A DNA stretch of 64,000 nt from Isoetes taiwanensis (taxonomy: Eukaryota > Streptophyta > Lycopodiopsida > Isoetales > Isoetaceae), in NCBI GenBank assembly GCA_021234155.1, contig JAJEKV010000141.1:1122356-1186355 (forward strand), given 5' to 3'. The translations under genes and the position numbers were made by a program. Under the pieces are notes generated by a model, which worked only from the letters and a program-made list of their open reading frames with translations, had not been told where the DNA came from and searched no databases. Positions 34,336 to 45,790 of this stretch are shown here, piece after piece (within the stretch, counting starts at the first letter, position 1; the number at the start of each line of letters is the position of its first letter).

Positions 34336-34715
34336 TGGCAACACAACATCAACACATTTTCTTCCTTGGCTAATACCAACTTCTATTGGCGCAAATAACC
34401 ATTTTATTTCTTGGCTCCCATTGACACCAATAATGGAGAGCAGCAATCTGGCCCACATGACATAGGTATGACCAGATTTGCAAGACTGACACATTGACAT
34501 AGCTAAATAGTGCATATAATAGAACAATGCTACACCTACAACATGACATAACATGTTCCTGCGATTCCAAGAACTCCACAACACATGCGGTCCACAGAAA
34601 AAAAAAACACACATATAGAAGAATAGAGTGAGGAATGACCATGATTGCACATTAGCAAGATTTGTATATTACAAAGTATACAGAACAGAAGGATGCCCTC
34701 ATGATCCTTGCCCCT

Positions 34716-35252
34716 TCACAAACAGAAAACATGCCTCCTGCAACAGAACAGAGGGCAATTGTACACCTCGAGTTCTCCTCGGCCCTCCATCAACCATGTC
34801 TCCACCCATAATGTGGCAATTGGCGCTACTGCTCCACAGGCAACGTATTTCTCTTCCGTCTGTATCTTCTCCAGCACAGAGAATAGGGACTCCGGAAGAA
34901 AGTGTGCCACCATCAAGGAATCAAAAAGCGAACCTGAGAAACCTTCCAGCAATCCACAAGCCACATAACTAGAATCAAATATATACTCCTTGAATATGCA
35001 CACCAATCTCTTTACCTCTGATGCAGACATAATGCAGAAGTCAGACATCGGCAATCCCATCTCAGTGTTCTTGCTAGCACGCACTCGGCAATCCCTCCCA
35101 CAAATGCAACTAGCTCCAACAGCAAAAGCACAGTAGCAGGCCAACTTCGACCTAAAACTCCAAAAGCACAGCAATAGGGCCGACTCCGACCTAAAACCCC
35201 AGAGCCTACTTGTAGTTTTGCTGCCTGAGGAGATCACCACCTGCAGCAACAT
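34716..35252 (-). CDS. Unrecognised 178-codon open frame
   Basis: The frame is stop-free for 178 codons and reads protein-like in its middle (IMSASEVKRLVCIFKEYIFD, then VACGLLEGFSGSLFDSLMVA and EKIQTEEKYVACGAVAPIA). I recognise no family. There is no obvious start context and it is surrounded by LINE debris, so it may be an exon or fragment of a host gene or a LINE-linked sequence. The repeated VACG motif (twice, about 45 residues apart) is the only internal pattern seen. Confidence 0.3.
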   Translation of the reverse strand: MLLQVVISSGSKTTSRLWGFRSESALLLCFWSFRSKLACYCAFAVGASCICGRDCRVRASKNTEMGLPMSDFCIMSASEVKRLVCIFKEYIFDSSYVACGLLEGFSGSLFDSLMVAHFLPESLFSVLEKIQTEEKYVACGAVAPIATLWVETWLMEGRGELEVYNCPLFCCRRHVFCL

Positions 35253-35389
35253 GCAGCATCACATCTTGCCTCCCGCCCTTGCCGACATGGTAAAGTTCAA
35301 TCTTGCCTTTTGCTCATCCAAACCATTGACAATAGAGCAACCCAAAAAATGAAACCACCCCTTTTTGACAAACCTTTGCCAAAATCTTG

Positions 35390-35800
35390 GAAACTAGTCA
35401 ATTTTGGCACCTAATAGAAATACTATTTAGTACATGCAAACAAATGATGATCAAATTATAGCAAAACCAAAGAAGCCCTCTGTTATTATGCTAGATATTT
35501 GGAGGAAATTTCTTGCATCTTGTGTTCCGATGCCAATATTACAGAAGCCATATAAATACGCATAGAACATAATACTGACTTTGCCATTGTGATTCTATCG
35601 GCCATCGAGGACTTACCACCTTTCTGCCAATTGAGGTGTTGGCGCAAGCCTACCAAGATGTCTTCCGAGGTTACACTTGCAGAAATGTCAATGCCATGCC
35701 AATTGAGGTGTTGGCGCAAGCCTAACAAATAATTTTCCTTAGTGGATTTAGTGAAGATATTTATGAATGGTACCAGCTTCCAGAAGTAAGAAATGTCCAT
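35390..35800 (-). pseudogene. L1 ORF2 fragment (thumb after the reverse transcriptase)
   Basis: The frame 35486-35800 contains KSSMADRITMAKSVLCSMRI then YMASVILASEHKMQEIS, the LINE segment just after the reverse-transcriptase palm. Within it a GLRQHLNW stretch occurs twice, matching a DNA duplication of GCCAATTGAGGTGTTGGCGC (35623 and 35697). It ends abruptly in the ATATCTAGCATAATAACAG repeat. Confidence 0.65.
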
Positions 35801-36240
35801 GAAGCATCAATCACTTTTAGATGATCACTCCATATTGGAATTTTAATACGATCAGGCCAATTGGAGATCTGAAAGCAATTATACAACTTCTTACGAATTT
35901 CTTGAAGCACCACCTGAGAAGAAATACGCTTATCATAAAAGACCTTTCTTCGCCTTCGCTTCCATACACTCCATATTAACCAAGACTTTGCCATGTGAAA
36001 TGCAATCCTTTTAGAAGCAGTCCACTGATTTGGATAAATACCCAAAAGAAAGTGCTGACTATCCAAAGATACTCCAAAAAGAGAATGCAGCCAGGACCTA
36101 AGACTACTCAGCTCTGCACACAAATATAAACAGTGCTCCAATGTTTCAATGCACCGCTCACACGGTGGGCAAAGTGGGCTTACTCCCGGCTTAAAGCGAT
36201 GAACCATCTGATTAACTCTCAAAGAGCGATGAATCACCTG
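35761..36240 (-). pseudogene. L1 ORF2 C-terminal zf-RVT fragment
   Basis: 158 codons contain the zf-RVT pattern CPPCERCIETLEHCLYLC followed by WLIWSVWKRRRRKVFYDKR, the C-terminal end of plant L1 ORF2. In element sense it lies upstream of the thumb fragment at 35.5-35.8 kb, the wrong order for one copy. It is therefore a second insertion or a rearranged one. Confidence 0.75.
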
Positions 36241-36482
36241 CTAAAGTAGAACATTTACCTTTGGAGGATTATATTTAGACCAAACAAGGTTCCAGATGGA
36301 TTGCCATTTTGAAGGCATACAAAAAGTATACAAATATCAATAACATATCTTAGGCAAGTTGCAGAATTAATGGTGGTGGATTTAAGAAGATAGGTATTGG
36401 ACTTAGCAGAGCTATTCACGAATGGAATAATGATAATGGCTTGTAACCATGTTGCATATGCACGCATACCCTTGAGATGCAC

Positions 36483-37056
36483 AAACTAAGCATGGGAATG
36501 TTTGAACTACTATAACAAACGAAAATTAGTTGCGTAAGAATGAAGCCAGTTCTAGACCAGTTGCAGGTTATATGAACTTCCACAACGCAATCTATTAGAA
36601 AGGGGAGCACTATAGGATTGTTCATATGCTAGGTAACCACCTTGGTGGAAGGGGTTTCAATTAAGAAATCGATAGTGAGGCGGCACGAAGGCATTAGCCC
36701 CAAGTGGTAGCATCATTGTCGGTTCTCAGCAACCAGGCGGATAGCTGAAATGAGTACCAAATGGTTAAAAACTCAGATGGGAAACTGGCAGGCGCTGGCA
36801 CTAAGGGCATTAGCTGCTGCTGATTTCCCACCAAAAATCCTAACAACTAGGCGGCTAGCTCATTTGCGCCACCAAAAATTTCATGCCCAAGAACTATCCA
36901 AAAGATAATTTGATAAAAAAAATCTAGAAATTTTGGTACATGATGGTTTAGATAGAGTGAGTAGATATAAATTCCAACTTGGTTGCAAGGTTTAATACAC
37001 AATAACATACAAAATTCGATGGTTCTAAGTACGCCCGATTTGGGTTGGCCTCCCAC
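36483..37056. other. Spacer
   Basis: There is no gene. Words such as AGGCGGC and GGCATTAGC recur around 36675-36860, hinting at an old duplication. Confidence 0.4.
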
Positions 37057-37527
37057 GGAAACCCTTCCGGGTTTTAATGGAAACCCTTCCGGCTTTCCAT
37101 GGAAACCCTTCTGGGTTTTAAAGGAAACCCTTCCGGTTTTCAATAAAACCCGGAAGGGTTTCCATGGAAACCCTTCCGGTTTTCCAGAATTTGAAAACCC
37201 GGAAGGGTTTCCATGGAAAGCCGGAAGGGTTTCCATATTGGAAAGCCGGAAGGGTTTCCATTTAAACCCGGAAGGGTTTCCACAAAATTATTATTTTTTA
37301 AATATTTACACACGTGAGCCTTTATGGCTCACGCCTTTCCACACGGACGCCCGACATTAAGGCGCACGTCACTCAAAATTCAAATTTTGAGTGGAAACCC
37401 TTCCCGATTTCCTTGCATGATGGAAATTGGCAAGGGTTTCCACAGGAGGAGGAAAATAGGAAGGGTTTCCACAGGAGGAGGAAAACAGGTTAGGTTTCCA
37501 TGAGGAGGAAAATAGGTTAGGTTTCCA
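37057..37527. repeat. Palindromic GGAAACCCTTCCGG array
   Basis: Five forward GGAAACCCTTCCGG-type units (near 37057, 37079, 37101, 37123, 37166) and five reverse CCGGAAGGGTTTCC units (near 37150, 37199, 37221, 37246, 37269) lie within 226 bp, mostly forward on the left and reverse on the right. Weaker units continue to 37527 (AAGGGTTTCCAC). Between them are two more perfect hairpins: GTGAGCC-TTTAT-GGCTCAC (about 37314-37332) and ACTCAAAATT..AATTTTGAGT (37371-37392). Confidence 0.9.
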
Positions 37528-38684
37528 CATGCAGTTAGAAACTCGATAGTGCGTACGTGTGAAGTTGCACTCTATTATGTTGCATCATGGCACTATGCTC
37601 TACATAATCTCTATTGCATAACCTTTGTCTTTGTTAAATATTCTTCCGTCGTACATGCGAGAGACCAAAAGAAAAAAAGAAACAAACTTAAGTAAATGAT
37701 AAATGTAACATGAAAGAACAAACTTAAGTATTTGATAAATGTAAGCAAACTCAAGTACTTGATAAATGTGACAAGTGTTTTGATACATATGAGTCCCAAG
37801 GGTTTTCCACTATGGGATCTGGCTGCAGCACATTCTACTATAACATTAGCACATCCATTTGATTGCTATGGAAGTAGCTCGATTCCAAATCGGGAGTAGA
37901 CAATGGTTTTCTGTCTATATTGTGATCCCCATGTGGCCAGAAGGTGGCAATCCCAAAGACTATTTGAACTTTGATTGATCATAAGGAAAACTTTGAATAA
38001 AAAAAAGCTCCAACAGAACCCTTGATTTTTTGAATCTTTGATAACGATTAAAGAGCAGGTTCTATTTGCACTTGAATACCGTCCATGTTTTTCTATTGTG
38101 TCTTAGCATTTAGTTCTTAGGCAACACAAGTTAATATCAATGTAGCAAAAAGTGTTGGCCAAGGGAAGACTTTGTCAAATGAAAAGTTGGATTGTACCTT
38201 CAAAACCTATTGCAACAAGTGCAAAAACAGACATTGTAATGGAGTTGCCAAAATGCAAGGGAGAGAGGGCCTCTTCAAAGACAATTCTATATTCAATAAA
38301 CAAGAACTGACCTTAATGCTTTTCAGACATAGACAACTACAGGGATAACCATAAAGGATCCATCTTCTCTACTATTTTTTCAAGTGTATCTGCCAGTGCC
38401 TCAGCTCTTGGCCAGAGGAAGTTAAGTGCATATAAAATTCCTCAGACAAATGCCTCAATTTACTTCAGAGTGGCCAGCAAGCCAGCCTCGCTACTTCAAA
38501 AGACCCTAATCCTTCTCGACAATAGAACATCGCCAATAAGATCAAGAAAAACTCAAAGCAACGACCAGACTCAGACTCGTCATCGTTTCGTTTGTCATCA
38601 CCGAAAAACAGTAAAAAGCCTCATGGAAAAATAGGAGTTGGATCACGGTTGTACATCATTTGCATTGCTCAACACAGGAAAACC

Positions 38685-38930
38685 TTAAAGAAAGAAAAGA
38701 AAAGAAAGAAAAGCTTTAGAAAGAAAGAAAGAAAAGCTTCAGAAAGAAAGAAAGAAAGAAACGCTTCGAAAGGAAGAAAGCTTTGTTACGCCATTGCCGG
38801 AGTCGCTGCACAGAAAGAACAGAGTCGCTGCACAACAAAATAGAACAGAATCGGGAACAGAAAGAACATTGTCGCTGCACAAAAAAAAAACAGAGTCGGG
38901 AATAGAAAGAATGGAGTCGCTGCATAAATC
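38685..38930. repeat. (AAAG)n microsatellite and GTCGCTGCA minisatellite
   Basis: AAAG/GAAA repeats run to 38785, broken twice by GCTT. From about 38805 to 38930 a unit GAGTCG(C/G)...CAGAAAGAA recurs about six times, alternating GTCGCTGCACA and TCGGGAA versions. Confidence 0.85.
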
Positions 38931-39186
38931 GGAGCCATCGCAGGAAGAGGAGCAGGGCGCCAAAGTCGCTCGTCTTGCTTCTAGGGTTTAGGGATCTGAG
39001 GGAAAAGGGTCGATCCGACCCTGTAAAAGGCTGGACCTTGGATATTTTCGGCCGGTTCCTGTGATTTCATAGCTTTTAGACAGATATTTTGAGCATTAAA
39101 GGGAAGCTTCCTCAAAAATAGGGGTGTTGAGAATTTAATTCTATCATTAATGAATAGCGGATATCTTCCCCAAAAAAATCTATTTT

Positions 39187-39281
39187 TAGTGGAAACCCTT
39201 CCGGGGTTCTAATATGGAAACCCTTCTGGGGTTCAATGGAAATCCGGAAGGGTTTCCACATAAAACCCCGGAAGGGTTTCC
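39187..39281. repeat. Second GGAAACCCTTCCGG cluster
   Basis: Two forward units (TGGAAACCCTTCCGGGG near 39190 and a variant near 39214) and two reverse units (CCGGAAGGGTTTCCA near 39246 and 39266). This is the same motif as at 37 kb, again arranged forward then reverse. Confidence 0.85.
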
Positions 39282-40118
39282 ATTAATTTATTTAATAACC
39301 CCAATCGGGGGGAGATAGTGTGAGCGTACAAAATTGGTAATGAATAAATTCATTATTTGCGTTAAAAAGGGAATATCGTAACATATCAATATTGTAGTAT
39401 GAAAATGGATTCAAAAAGTATACAAATATCAATTACATATAAGTCTACAAATGACAAGTGGACATCAAACTAGAAACTTATTTCTTTTCTTAATGCTTAC
39501 ACACAAACTCCTATACCTTATATTTGGAAGATGACATATACCAAGAAAGTGGTTGAGATCGTTTTCTCCACGAAGATGACACTACCTTTTTGGGAACCTT
39601 TTGAGATTGCTATTTGTCCAACCCATATATCACTTTTGAACATGTGAATAAAATACACAAGTAGCCTTTGGCTCCATCTCCAATTCTAGTTAAGGAAATA
39701 ACAGGGGAAGTTCTTGTAATCTACTAGTGGCATAATTTGAACTCAAGGGCTGTTACTCCGCCAATATTGAATCTCTTATTTTTCTTACTTACACGCTAAG
39801 TATATAGCGGCGATGGAGAAATGCACGTCTACTAAACCCTAAACTTCAGTAGATGATAAAGAAGATTGAAAGTTCCTGAAGCTTTTGTTGGCACATGTAT
39901 AGAGTTACATTTGTATTGGCACATGGCAAACAATGGAGTTACACTTGTAAATATTTAGAAGAAGATAGTGTACACCTTCCTTCTAGAAATTCCCAACTTT
40001 CTCAAATTAGGATGCAGTTGTGTGCTTTAGCTAAAAATTTCTCTTTTGTAGTATTATCCGAAATTGACTTTGGACAAAAGAATGCGACAATTCACACTTA
40101 AATATGTGATGAGAGTGT

Positions 40119-40395
40119 GACAGGCATCATAGTTGGGCTAAAGTGGCATATTCGTGTGTCAATAAGAACGACGTTGCGTTCATGCAACAAACTTGTTATG
40201 ATGTACATGTTCCTCTGTAGAAAATTTCTTGGATGTAGGCTTGGCTCGTCCGACAGGCATCAGGGTTGGGCTAAAGTGGCATATTTGTGTGTCAATAAGA
40301 ACAATGTTGCGTTCATGCAACAAACTTGTTTTGATGTACATGTTCTTCATGTTCCCTTGTAGAAAGTTTCTTGGGTAAGGGCTTGACGAGTCCGA
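40119..40395. repeat. 133-bp tandem duplication
   Basis: GACAGGCATCA(T/G)(A/G)GTTGGGC starts at 40119 and 40252. The units share GCGTTCATGCAACAAACTTG and a TGTAGAAA..TTTCTTGG end. Copy 2 has a short TTCATG insertion. Confidence 0.85.
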
Positions 40396-40440
40396 TAGGG
40401 CGAGCCAAGCCACCCCAAGAAATATACTACAGGGGAACAT
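40349..40440. repeat. Imperfect hairpin at the end of the duplication
   Basis: ATGTTCCC(T)TGTAGAAAGTT and the following 25 bases pair with the reverse complement ending at 40440 (CTACAGGGGAACAT). The apical loop holds TTGACGAGTCCGATAGGGCG. Confidence 0.7.
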
Positions 40441-43025
40441 TCACCCACGTAATGGACAAAGAGGAGGATATTTGCTAAATTAGAGTGGTTGTGATGAGGC
40501 CATGTGGCAATTCTCTAATAATATGAGGGCCATTATAGCAGCCTAAAATTCGATGAAATATCCTACCCCTTTCATTACATTTCCAATGCATTGAAATAAG
40601 GTCCTAGTTTAAAAATGAGGCCGTATAGACAATTAACAAATTCCTTAACGTTAGTCGTATATATCATATGTGCAATCGATTTGCAATTGGGGACACGTTA
40701 GTCATATATATGCGGCACTAGATTGCTGATAATTGTGTTGAAATTGATCAACCTTTTGCACTTTTGTGTGTTTTCCTATGTAGAATTGAGCAAGACAAGG
40801 GACACGTTCTTGAGATTGATCAATTTTTATGTGCTTACAGGGCGCACAATCAATTCTTGTGTGCTTGCAGACGCACTTGTTTTCTCCCACCACACATCAT
40901 CATAGCCTAATGTGAAATTAATTTGATGAAACCGGAAATGCATGGAAAAACTTTTCCAAATTTTAATTTTACTAGACCTTGCCCTTAGTCCAAAACCGAG
41001 CCAGCAAAGGTACGATTCCAGTTGTTACAACTAAGGTACATTTCAGCCCCATGCTATGCTACTTTTGAACTGGTCAACCCATGTCCATCTCACAATTATG
41101 TTTGTGATAGCAACCCCATAACCCAGTCTTGAAATCAGAAAGCATAACCATGATGCTTCATATTTTACAACTTGTATACAGTACATCGGTTTGATGAGCA
41201 TTGGATGCATCACATCAAAGCTGACCCTGTAAAGCCCATAAATGAAAATACAGTTTCTTTAAGCAAACATAAGGCATAAACAAAGATATTTTTCTTCATG
41301 AAAGCAATGGAACACAAGAGCTTACAAAAAAAATGAGCACATATAGAGATTCTTCTTCACGTGAGAAGGTTAGATATGGGATTGCATCATTAAAATAATC
41401 CAAATAAGGAGATGCAGCATTACTTACATATGGATTGCATTACTAAAATAAGCCAAATAAGGAGATCCAGCACCGTTGCCAAAAAAAAAAATTATAGATG
41501 ATGTAAGGTAATGTAACAGAAAAAAAAAAAGGTATATAGAGATAATTGTAAAAGATTTAGTGAAGCAAAAAACATGACCTCAAGAACGTGGAGCTAAGGT
41601 TGGAGGTCCATGTAAGTATGCTTCAAACTCAAAAAGGTTACTTGAGATATAGTATCTGGTGGGGCTGAATATAAAGGCATAAGTGGAGTGAACTTCATGG
41701 CATGTAATTGTCCAAGATGCAGTAGTGACAAGACAGGGTCCCACGGACAGATTTAAGTTTCCAAAACCCAACCTCCACATTAAATGGGCAATAGGTACCA
41801 ACCTTTTGTATTGATTGATGATGGACAACAACAGCTTCCAGCTACAACAAAAGGAAAAAAAAGGAAAACCCAAAAAACAAAACAGTGTCAAACAAAAGGA
41901 TAACCAAGATACTAAGATATAAAAAACTGTTCCAACATTATGCAAGAAGAAAACCATGAACATGTCTCAAGGACCACAATGTAATATAAAGAAATGAGGA
42001 CTACTTTTCGTGAGGCAAGGAGCTGCTGTGAGCGATACAGGGGCCCAGCTATGGCTATGGAGGCACACTATGTATGAGCAGAAGGATAGGTAATACATGC
42101 TAGATGCACCTGCACATCAGAGCCGCACAACCCACGTCCCATCTTTGCCCGTGCACAGAACTTCCTTCCATATCACAGAGTTTACATTTGCAGGTCAACC
42201 TGCAACACAAGTTACAAAAAATGTCAATATTCCCTTTCACATAATATATTCCACTTCCTGCCCTCCCTATTACCCCAGAGATTCTTACCACACCCTCTCT
42301 ATTCTGGACTTTAATAGCCTGCATCCTTCCAAAATAGTCCAAAATGCATGTGCCATGACTAGCACCATAGAGAGGTCAACTACAGATCCTTTTTCTGAGT
42401 CAGTTATTTTTACCAATCACAGGTTTTCCAGAAGCATTGGAACCTTAAACTTAGGCCCGTGAACAGATTATGCCATAGGTTCAAAATCCAGACTCACATG
42501 TCTTCTGGTTGCTTTGATACTTTAAAAAAGTTCCTTCGGAAAAAATTACCCATCTAGTAAGTCTAGAGAGACATAGTTCACATGAGAAAGGATCATAAAG
42601 CAGAATGTACAGTTTACACGTCTCATGCTTATTTTGAAGAAAGAATTTCCAGCTTTTTAAGCTAAATGATGTTTACAACATGCAGTCTGGATGATCAAGC
42701 ATAGTGCAAGATCCATAACCAAACTGCATCTTTTTTTTTGTTGAGTTTTTATCCTAGCTAGGTAAGGTATCTACAGTTGTGCACAAGCTCAATGAGTATG
42801 AACACCATACCCAGCCTGCTCAAGTAGATGTCACTCCCTTAAGATAAGAGTGCAACCAATGGAATTCACAAAATTGCAGAGCAGATAGAATGGATGGCCA
42901 TACTCAGAGGTTGCCAGAACTGGAGACCAAAAGTTTGCCTTTGAACACTTCAACACACCACCAAACCACATGAGAAAACGAAATCAGAACCACTTCCAAG
43001 AGGCAAAAAACTTGGCATCATTGGT

Positions 43026-44534
43026 TTAAGACTCTTCAACACCATCAACAGGTGCCTGGTCATTATCTTCGGCATCGATTTCTTCTCTATCTTCCCAATC
43101 AGCCACAGGGGTGCAATCATACTTATGCCTGATTTTCCAATCCAAGGCTTGGCAAGCCCTTGAGCAGTAATTCACAGACCCGCAGGCCGAACAGCGCCTG
43201 AATTCATGCCTTCTGGTCTCAGGCCTACCACAGTTAGAGTGGGAGCAGAGCCTGAGGCCAGAAGGAGGGGCATGCAAAGAAAACCAATCAACCAGAAATT
43301 TATTTGCCACATGAAGCTTGGGAGGGGGTACATTACAGCCGAAGTCACTTAAAAGAGAACAACCTCCTCCTTGAAGGAGTCTGAAAACAGACTGACACTC
43401 CAGGCTAGAAATTTTTGATCGATCAACAACTGCCCTTTGAAGAGCCTCCCCTTTTTGCAGAACAGTCTGATAATGCAGATGGTGATGAAGGCAAGCAATA
43501 CCTCCTCCGTTTGCTGTAATCTTCAAAGCTGTTTCTACAAAGGTTTGGGGAGAAGCAGCCACCGCTGCAGCAGCCTCCCTTGTATTTGCTTCCAAAAGGA
43601 GTCTTCTTCCTTCTGGTACATTCTTGGCTACACCATAGCCATCCTGCAGGCAATGACCCAGTTCTCTCATGGCGTCCACATGGCCCAACGAAGCTGCTCT
43701 TGCACATAGAGCTACTCCGGCTTTCAAATCCTTGTCTTTCCTTGTCCCCCCACTTCCATTAAATTGCACAACCGCAAGTGAGTGTAGTGCCGGAGCATGC
43801 GACGCCATAGCCGCTTTCGCCATTAGTGATGCCCCGCTTCCTCTATTCCATAGACAGTAGAACCGGATCTGCAGAAAAATTAGCATTGGCAAACTTGAAT
43901 TCAGTAACCCAATAAGGAAATTTGTGAAATCAAGTGTAAATTTCATTAATTTGAAAAAAGAGATGATCAACTCACCATGCCCAGTGTATAGCAGGCTTCC
44001 ACATTCCCTGCATCTGCGCACTGTTTCAGAAATCGATGTGCTCCATCAGACCAGCTTGCTGCACTAACACCCAATGCAGCAACGGATGCATTCTTCAATA
44101 CTTGAGGATGTGTCGCCACTGCGCAAAATCTTCTACAGCTGCATTTTATAAACTAGCTCAGAGATCTAGATCAAAATATTGAACCCAGAAATCAATTTGA
44201 TAGAGCAAATGCATCAAATTAAAAAGAACATACGAAAAACAGAACAATCCAATAGAGAAAAGGATCTTGTGGCAACATACGTGAGCATAATGTTTACTAG
44301 ATCCGCTGGAGAAGAAGCTGTAGAACTGACAGCAACGATTATTGAAATGAGCAGATCGTCATGCAGGGCATCGAACCCACAAGCATTTTTCTTCATGGCA
44401 ACATTTCTTGCAACTTTCCGAGGCCTTTTCGAGGCATCTTTAGTCAATCGATGCTTTCTCTTCTGATTGATGAGTCCGATAGAGAATGTAATCCCATCGG
44501 AAGGAGATGGGTAGTTGGTTTTTCGTGTTCTCAT
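43026..44534 (-). CDS. F-box protein with Sel1-like repeats and MYND zinc finger
   Basis: Exons are 44534-44281, 44138-43976 and 43868-43026, joined by GT-AG introns to 419 residues. The protein has a basic N-terminus (KRKHRL, KRPRKVAR), an F-box at about 53-100 (FDALHDDLLISIIVAVS through CRRFCAVATHPQVL), Sel1/TPR-like repeats (AGNVEACYTLGM-IRFYCLW, then KAAMASHAPALHSLAVVQ and RAASLGHVDAMRELGHCLQD) and a C-terminal MYND finger at 347-391. In the finger C347, C352, C365, C368, C374 and C378 precede H387 and C391. The tail is acidic. This domain order is the plant family represented by Arabidopsis At1g67340 and At5g50450, presumed SCF ubiquitin-ligase adaptors, though the substrates are not inferable. 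I chose Met at 44534 because the upstream frame is unlike the family. Confidence 0.92.
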
Positions 44535-45190
44535 TGTCGGATAAGCTCGGTCCGCACAGAAAAAAAGAAGCTCGAACTTATACTCCAGCAGAAAAAAAAA
44601 CTCACAGAAACAAGAAAGCACCACCGTTTTCTGCAATCAGAAGAGCTTTCCTTGAATCAGACTCTTTGCAGCCAATTTACTTCAAGATAGTTTGCACCCT
44701 TTCTTGTGTAAGAATACTCGTTCCACTGAGGGAGCTTGAAAAAGACCTGTACTTGGGCATCTAGTCTGCCATAGCCGGTGCATGTGAGGAATTGAAATCC
44801 CTCTTTCTTCATATCATAACTCTCACTACTTACTCTGCCCACACTTATCCTTCTAACAATAGAATCCAATCTTCCAGAATCCCAGAAAAGCCAACAACAG
44901 GGGAGAGCGTAATTGACAAGGGAAAAACAAGCAGAAGGAGGTGGGTTACTACTGGGCGATTCTGCCGCTGCAGCAAGGCCGTTTTGGATTGAAAAAAAGG
45001 AAAGGATAAGTTATGATTTTGGGGGACTGATGATGGCACTGCGGAAAATGCCTGCTCGTCGAGTTTTGATTGCTGATCCGTCTGATCCAAGCTCTAGCTG
45101 ACAAATATGAGGAGCAGAACAAAATATAGAGGAGCAGATATGGAGCCCCCCTCTGAGCACGCAACTGCTACGAAAAATTACTCCGGCGAA
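44535..45190. promoter_or_regulatory. Upstream region of the F-box/MYND gene
   Basis: It lies directly 5' of the gene and holds the 5' UTR and promoter. It contains an A-rich tract near 44580. I could not assign a TATA box with confidence. Short plus-strand frames here resemble nothing known. Confidence 0.35.
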
Positions 45191-45199
45191 ACAAAGGGC

Positions 45200-45362
45200 C
45201 GAGCGCCGTAAATATCGGACACTGACATGTTATACCCACGGCTAAGTCCACAAAAACGCCGTGTATTTTTTTTGGGCGTGGCTATAACATGTCAAACACA
45301 CGGATATACCACGGATATGCCCGTGGGTATAACATGTCAGTGTCCGATATTTACGGCGCTCG
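45200..45362. mobile_element. 163-bp MITE with 42-bp perfect terminal inverted repeats
   Basis: The arms 45200-45241 and 45321-45362 are exact reverse complements (CGAGCGCCGTAAATATCGG.. inward to ..CCCACGG) around an 80-bp centre. The centre carries a further partial copy (GCGTGGCTATAACATGTC). A 9-bp direct repeat ACAAAGGGC lies at 45191-45199 and 45366-45374, three bases off the right end. A 9-bp duplication is the size made by Mutator-like transposases. Perfect arms imply a recent insertion or gene conversion. Confidence 0.8.
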
Positions 45363-45369
45363 AGGACAA

Positions 45370-45790
45370 AGGGCGGGGTAACAGGCATACGGATACGTAT
45401 AGGTATGCAGGTTTGTAAGATACGAGTATGGGGTACGTATTAATACGAGTAGAATACTGACCTGGGCACCACACAAAGGGCATGGACTGACCTGACCTGC
45501 CGACCAGGCCACGCTCCCGACAAAAGACCTGACCTGGCCAGGCCACACGGCTGGGAGTACGGTCGACGGCCGTTAACTGCGCCGTTAGAGGCGTGTGTGT
45601 GTGCCGTTTGAGTACGGGGGAAACGGCCACACGCGCGGCCTGGTAACTGCGCAGTAAACCGCGGGATGGACGGCTGGGATCAGGGGATGCGGCTGATTTG
45701 GCGGTGGAGTCAATTTGGCCGTAGGTAACCGTGCCTAACCGCGCAGTTAAGATCTTGTTAACGGTTAAAGGCCCGTCAAAGGCTATCATC
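45370..45790. other. GC-rich tract with many TAACNG/GTTA words
   Basis: It is clearly more GC-rich than the surroundings. Motifs such as CCGTTAACTG, GCCGTTAG, GGTAACTGCGCAG, TAACCGCGCAGTTA and GTTAACGGTTA recur, resembling MYB-type binding cores. Open frames (for example 45337-45792 minus) show no protein family. Confidence 0.4.

Larger units (their letters stand above)
37528..43025. other. Long spacer between repeat array and F-box/MYND gene
   Basis: No intact gene was recognised in 5.5 kb. Listed repeats lie at 38685-38930, 39187-39281 and 40119-40440. The last 0.8 kb (42.2-43.0 kb) probably holds the 3' UTR of the F-box/MYND gene. Confidence 0.45.

Noticed and set aside
36847-37360. Two 125-129-codon frames with repeated FHGNPSGF-like peptides
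   Set aside because: The peptide repeat is the translation of the palindromic GGAAACCCTTCCGG array and is open on both strands, so it is DNA-level repetition.
38975-38995. Telomere-like TAGGGTTTAGGG word
   Set aside because: Only two units, not an array. At most a promoter telo-box, with no gene recognised next to it.
41580-42462. Open frames on both strands downstream of the F-box/MYND gene
   Set aside because: No family pattern. More likely 3' UTR or spacer. A single CAG/GTTGACC junction near 42200 is not enough for an exon call.
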